From contig DLAA01000113.1 of the NCBI GenBank assembly GCA_002493835.1, positions 8,504-72,503 on the forward strand: 64,000 nt of DNA, given 5' to 3'. The translations under genes were made by a program, and so were the position numbers. Numbering within the stretch: position 1 is the stretch's first letter; each line of letters opens with the position of its first letter. Shown here piece by piece: positions 60,758 through 64,000 of the stretch. This stretch comes from Lachnospiraceae bacterium UBA7060. Its GTDB lineage: Bacteria; Bacillota; Clostridia; Lachnospirales; Lachnospiraceae. The notes under the pieces were generated by a model that searched no databases, was not told the origin of the DNA, and saw only the letters and a program-made list of their open reading frames with translations.

Positions 60758-62182
60758 GTGGCAAACCGGGTTCTGAGACTTGACAACGCGAGAAAAACGA
60801 TAAATTATCTAAAAAAGAACGGACTGACTAACACAGTATACGCGGCGGCAGAGCGTGTGCAGGAGGAACGCACAGCCTGCAGTTACCACTATCATCCCCC
60901 GGATGAGAGTACGCTTGTTAGACAGCGGAGAGAATCGGAAGATTGGCCGTATCTGTTCAGCATAGTGACTCCGGCTTATGAGACGAGGGAGGAGCATCTG
61001 CGGGAGATGATTGCCTCCGTGCAGGCCCAGAGTTACGAAAGGTGGGAGCTTGTCATTGTGGATGCGGGAAAGACCAATACGGTGGAGCGCACGGTGCGGC
61101 AGATCATCCACGAGACAAATGATCTGCGGATTCGTTACAGCAGACTGCAGGAGAATCAGGGAATCGCAGAAAATACAAATGCCGGGATCGAACGGGCGAA
61201 GGGAGATTACATTGCGCTTCTGGATCACGACGATTTAATAACACCCGATGCGTTATACTGTATGGCGGCTATGGTGCGCCGCGGAGAACAGACGGGCTGT
61301 CCGAAAGCGCTTCTATATTCCGATGAGGACAAGTATGATGAAGGAACGAAAACCCTTGTAAATCCACACAAAAAGAAAAAATTCAATCTGGATTTAATAT
61401 TGTCAAACAACTATATCTGTCACTTTTTGGCGGTAAAAGCAGAGCTGATGAAAGAGCTTAAATTGCGGGGAGACTATGACGGAGCACAGGATTATGATCT
61501 GGTGCTGCGGGCAGTGGATGCGCTTTGGCAGGATGGAACGAAAGCGTTTGCGGCAGAACAGATCTGCCATATTCCCCGGGTGCTCTATCACTGGCGGTCC
61601 CACAGAGACTCCACAGCTCTGAATACAGCAAGTAAAACGTATGCCTATGAGGCGGGCCGCCGTGCGCTTGCAGATTTCTGTGCGGGCAGAGGTTTCCAGG
61701 TACAGGTGGTGCACAGTCTTCACCTGGGCTTTTATCGTATTGTCTATGAGCCGGATTTTCTGTCTGTCAGGCGGGATGCAGGCGTGGTGGGAGGCCGTAT
61801 TCTGGACCAGCGGGGGAGGATCTTTGCAGGAGCTTATGATGAGCGCGGCCGTTGTCTTTTTCAGGGGCTTCCTGAACATTTTACCGGGGGAAGTACACAC
61901 AGGGCGGTTCTTGTACAGGACTGTGCGGCGGCAGACATCCGCTGCATGCAAGTGAGGGAGGAACTTCGGCCTCTCTTTAGCAGTATCACCGGACTATCTT
62001 ATCGTGAGAGAGACCTTACAGTAAAAAGGGGCAGAGAAAAAACGGTGATTCATATTGCGGATGTGACAGGACTTACCTGCGATGAGGCGGGGTATCGGAA
62101 ACTCAGCACAGCGTTCGGCGAGGAGGTACGCAAAGCGGGTTATTTGGTAGTGTGGGATCCGGCAGTCACTGTCAGACTGTGA
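60758..62182 (+). CDS. GT2 glycosyltransferase
   Basis: A 474-residue protein. The GTG at 60758 is the likely start because GGAGGG (60746-60751) lies six bases before it. After a helical N-terminus the GT-A domain begins at about residue 66: FSIVTPAYETREEHLREMI, then GIAENTNAGIERAKGDYIA and the metal motif LLDHDDLITPDAL, with GAQDYDLVLRAVDAL later. The remainder (from about residue 330) is a divergent second region lacking a clear metal motif (AGVVGGRILDQRGRIFAGAY), perhaps a degenerate GT2 half compared with the two-domain protein at 56693. It likely extends the same polymer. Confidence 0.88.
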   Translation: MANRVLRLDNARKTINYLKKNGLTNTVYAAAERVQEERTACSYHYHPPDESTLVRQRRESEDWPYLFSIVTPAYETREEHLREMIASVQAQSYERWELVIVDAGKTNTVERTVRQIIHETNDLRIRYSRLQENQGIAENTNAGIERAKGDYIALLDHDDLITPDALYCMAAMVRRGEQTGCPKALLYSDEDKYDEGTKTLVNPHKKKKFNLDLILSNNYICHFLAVKAELMKELKLRGDYDGAQDYDLVLRAVDALWQDGTKAFAAEQICHIPRVLYHWRSHRDSTALNTASKTYAYEAGRRALADFCAGRGFQVQVVHSLHLGFYRIVYEPDFLSVRRDAGVVGGRILDQRGRIFAGAYDERGRCLFQGLPEHFTGGSTHRAVLVQDCAAADIRCMQVREELRPLFSSITGLSYRERDLTVKRGREKTVIHIADVTGLTCDEAGYRKLSTAFGEEVRKAGYLVVWDPAVTVRL

Positions 62183-62203
62183 AAAGGAGAGGAGGCAGCA
62201 GGC

Positions 62204-63199
62204 ATGTTTCAGAAAAAAGAGGGGGAGGCGGAAGCGGTTCAGATCCGCTCCACAATTATTATTCCCAACTACAACGGGATACAGTATACGGAGGAGTGCC
62301 TGAAGTCTCTGGAGGGAGAGCCGGCGGAAATACTTGTGGTGGACAATGGTTCCACAGATGGCAGCAGAGAGCTTGTGCGGGAAAAATTTCCAGATGTCCG
62401 AGTGATTACGCTGGATAAAAACTATGGCTTTTGCAGCGCGGTAAACCAGGGAATAAAAGCAAGTAAAAGAACATATGTTATTTTACTAAATAATGATACA
62501 ACGGTCGAGACGGGCTTTGTGCGTGCGCTGGAGGCGGCTTTGGACGGGGACAAACGCATCTTTTCCGGGGCAGCGCAGATGATAAATATGCAGCATCCGG
62601 AGCTGATTGACGACGCGGGAGACTATTACTGCGCACTTGGATGGGCTTTTGCGGCGGGAAAGGATAAACCTCGGGCAAGATATGAAAAATCGAGGGAAAT
62701 TTTTTCCGCCTGCGGCGGCGCCTGCATATACCGCAGGGCGGTTCTGAAAAAGATCGGCATGCTGGATGAAAATCATTTTGCTTATCTGGAAGACGTGGAT
62801 TTGGGTTACCGGGCAAAAATACATGGATACCGCAATATTTATGTGCCGCAGGCGGTGGTGCGCCATGCCGGGAGCGCCTCATCAGGTTCACGCTACAACG
62901 CCTTCAAAGCGGAGCTTACTGCCAGAAACAGCGTTTATCTGGTCTTTAAAAATATGCCTCCCGGGCAGATTTTGTTGAATTTTCCTTTTCTTCTGATGGG
63001 CTTTTTTGGCAAACAGTTATTTTATACGAAGAAGGGACTTGGGAGAAGCTTTAGAAAAGGGATAGTGAGGGGCCTTCAGCTTTGTGTCAGTGAGGCCGGG
63101 CGAAGGAATCGGGTGCGCTTTTCCACGAAGCACCTTTCCGCGTACATGCGGATTCAATGGGAGCTTTGGCGCAATATATGGTATCGCTTGCGGATTTAG
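62204..63199 (+). CDS. GT2 glycosyltransferase (rhamnosyltransferase-like)
   Basis: A 331-residue single-domain GT2 enzyme. STIIIPNYNGIQYTEECL, VVDNGSTDGSRELV, the metal motif VILLNNDTTVETGF and YLEDVDLGYRAKIHGYRN are all present. The C-terminal 70 residues have one hydrophobic stretch (ILLNFPFLLMGFFGK) and many basic residues, so it may attach to the inner membrane face. This form is typical of WbbL/RgpB-like rhamnosyltransferases that prime or extend a lipid-linked chain. It lies 21 bases after the previous GT2 gene. Confidence 0.9.
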   Translation: MFQKKEGEAEAVQIRSTIIIPNYNGIQYTEECLKSLEGEPAEILVVDNGSTDGSRELVREKFPDVRVITLDKNYGFCSAVNQGIKASKRTYVILLNNDTTVETGFVRALEAALDGDKRIFSGAAQMINMQHPELIDDAGDYYCALGWAFAAGKDKPRARYEKSREIFSACGGACIYRRAVLKKIGMLDENHFAYLEDVDLGYRAKIHGYRNIYVPQAVVRHAGSASSGSRYNAFKAELTARNSVYLVFKNMPPGQILLNFPFLLMGFFGKQLFYTKKGLGRSFRKGIVRGLQLCVSEAGRRNRVRFSTKHLSAYMRIQWELWRNIWYRLRI

Positions 63200-63273
63200 T
63201 CAGCTTCCTATCAGAACTTTCCTTCACTTTCCGAACTTTTGAAAACTAAGACAACTTTATGAAAGGGCAGACT

Positions 63274-63825
63274 ATGGCACTACATCAGAAAAAAATTTAT
63301 ACACTCGATGATATTTACGCCCTTCCGGATGGACAAAGGGCAGAGCTGATCGATGGGCGAATGTATATGATGGCGCCGCCAACGACAAGCCATCAGCGCA
63401 TTTCATACGCCATTGCCAGAAAAATTTCGGATCATATCGACAAAACGAAAGACAGCTGTGAGGTATTCCTCGCCCCATTTGCAGTATTTTTAAATCAAGA
63501 TGAAAAAAATTATGTGGAACCCGATATTTCAGTAATCTGCGATAAAAGTAAGCTGGATGAAAAAGGCTGTCATGGCGCACCGGACTGGATCATTGAAGTC
63601 ACTTCTCCTTCTAACCCTCAAAATGACTATGGGGTTAAATTATTCAAATATCGTACAGCGGGAGTCAGGGAGTATTGGATTGTAAATCCGCAAAAAAAAT
63701 CTGTCATGGTGTATGACTTGGAGAAAGAGGAAAAATCCAACCAATATAACTTTGAAGACAGCGTTCCTGTATGTATCTGCGAAGACTTGCATATTCGCGT
63801 TTCTGATTTGTCGATAAATGCATAA
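63274..63825 (+). CDS. Uma2-family (DUF820) restriction-endonuclease-like protein
   Basis: A 183-residue protein. ATG 63274 is preferred to 63259 since GAAAGGG stands six bases before it. LDDIYALPDGQRAELIDG is the Uma2 N-terminal mark; the PD-(D/E)XK-like core is in YVEPDISVICDKSKL and DWIIEVTSPSNPQNDYG, and VREYWIVNPQKKSVMVYDL follows. Uma2 proteins are common as accessory genes, often in several copies per genome, with no settled function. It is not an obvious part of the glycan pathway. Confidence 0.88.
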   Translation: MALHQKKIYTLDDIYALPDGQRAELIDGRMYMMAPPTTSHQRISYAIARKISDHIDKTKDSCEVFLAPFAVFLNQDEKNYVEPDISVICDKSKLDEKGCHGAPDWIIEVTSPSNPQNDYGVKLFKYRTAGVREYWIVNPQKKSVMVYDLEKEEKSNQYNFEDSVPVCICEDLHIRVSDLSINA

Positions 63826-63893
63826 GTTCTTTGACCTGATAGTGATAAACCGCTTCGGGAATGAAATCAAGTAATAAGTAACCAAACGACACC

Positions 63894-63923
63894 TTGACAG
63901 TTTAAATATGATAAGGATATAAT
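63894..63923 (+). promoter_or_regulatory. Consensus promoter ahead of the terminal partial gene
   Basis: TTGACA (63894-63899), an 18-base spacer and TATAAT (63918-63923), both hexamers perfect. The start point lies near 63930, giving a leader of 30-50 bases before the repeat-containing start region. It is the best promoter match in the window. Confidence 0.8.
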
Positions 63924-63961
63924 TTTTACAAGAGTTTGTTGTAAAAGGGGTTGCGCGCAGT

Positions 63962-64000
63962 GTGAAAGAGGGTATCATTTTGACAGACAGACAGACAGAC
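63962..64000 (+). CDS. Start of a gene containing a GACA tetranucleotide repeat (partial)
   Basis: The window ends within the first codons. The same frame can start at GTG 63962 or, more likely, at TTG 63980, which has AGAGGG (63967-63972) about seven bases upstream. The readable product from the TTG is MTDRQTD, produced by four and three-quarter copies of GACA (63982-64000), with the repeat running off the window edge. The protein family cannot be told. A repeat unit of four bases means each gain or loss shifts the frame. Confidence 0.4.
   Translation, partial: MKEGIILTDRQTD
63982..64000 (+). repeat. GACA tetranucleotide repeat, at least 4.75 copies
   Basis: Perfect GACA units from 63982 up to the end of the window; the true copy number is not visible. 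Confidence 0.95.

Noticed and set aside
59350..60786. A 478-codon open frame on the minus strand
   Set aside because: It lies wholly opposite the phosphoglucomutase gene, whose motifs are intact; the translated product is His/Arg/Leu-rich with no domain, typical of a shadow frame.
63274..63825. Transposase or active mobile element
   Set aside because: The protein is Uma2-like; no terminal inverted repeats or transposase motifs are present around it.
1..64000. tRNA, rRNA or known riboswitch genes
   Set aside because: No cloverleaf, rRNA or recognisable riboswitch motif was noticed by eye; a covariance-model scan was not possible, so this is a weak negative.

Overview
The window reads as a large, mosaic surface-glycan locus of a Gram-positive anaerobe, most likely a Lachnospiraceae-type Clostridia member. 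This is inferred from the Shine-Dalgarno style (AGGAGG, AAGGAGG), sigma-A-like promoters, GH25 lysozymes with Ig-like and wall-binding repeats, several clostridial membrane families (LIC_10190, DUF6020, DUF6044, DUF6077 by recall of their signature segments), and a holin-like type I toxin. No rRNA, tRNA, CRISPR array or transposase is visible. Family names come from recognised motifs and were not searched.

Layout. 1-8420 (+): end of one GT4 gene, then GT4, GT8, UDP-glucose dehydrogenase, UDP-glucuronate 4-epimerase, a GtrB/ArnC-like GT2, a LIC_10190-like membrane protein and a ChbG/YdjC-like deacetylase. 8420-10110: an islet with an AAA_14/DUF4143 ATPase and a type I toxin-antitoxin pair. 10121-14196 (-): GtrII-like glucosyltransferase with a C10 tract, MBOAT and SGNH protein. 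14318-20514: a second MBOAT, GT2 and DUF6020-like protein, meeting a membrane protein on the minus strand. 20728-26066: SGNH hydrolase, FkbH-like HAD-IIIC protein, acyl carrier protein, membrane protein and a minus-strand VOC protein. 26240-33932: GtrA, DUF6044-like protein, radical SAM protein, SGNH lipoprotein and an ABC transporter. 33953-42086: FAD oxidoreductase, DUF6077-like protein, a third MBOAT with its SGNH partner, a degenerate SGNH protein and a zinc-ribbon protein. 42414-58717 (+): GH25 lysozyme with acidic repeats, rfbB, rfbA, a second GH25, rfbC, Wzm/Wzt-type exporter, a methyltransferase fused to a kinase-like domain, and two very large GT2 proteins. 58942-64000: phosphoglucomutase, two GT2 genes, a Uma2 nuclease and the start of a gene carrying a GACA tetranucleotide repeat.

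How it may work together (inference). Phosphoglucomutase supplies glucose-1-phosphate. RfbA, RfbB and RfbC take it towards dTDP-rhamnose (no RfbD reductase is in the window), and Ugd plus the epimerase give UDP-glucuronate and UDP-galacturonate. The large GT2 proteins build the chain. The Wzm/Wzt pair exports it, with Wzt carrying a C-terminal glycan-binding domain and the methyltransferase/kinase protein a candidate WbdD-like terminal cap. The many polytopic proteins, GtrA/GtrB/GtrII, three MBOATs and five SGNH proteins look like interchangeable modules decorating glycans outside the membrane. The FkbH-ACP pair may make an unusual short acyl donor. The two GH25 enzymes may remodel peptidoglycan where the glycan is assembled.

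Most worth following up: the FkbH-ACP-VOC module with a possible SD-sequestering leader, the WbdD-like capping protein in a Gram-positive setting, two simple-sequence tracts that could cause phase variation, the type I toxin-antitoxin locus, and the structured leader ahead of the radical SAM gene.
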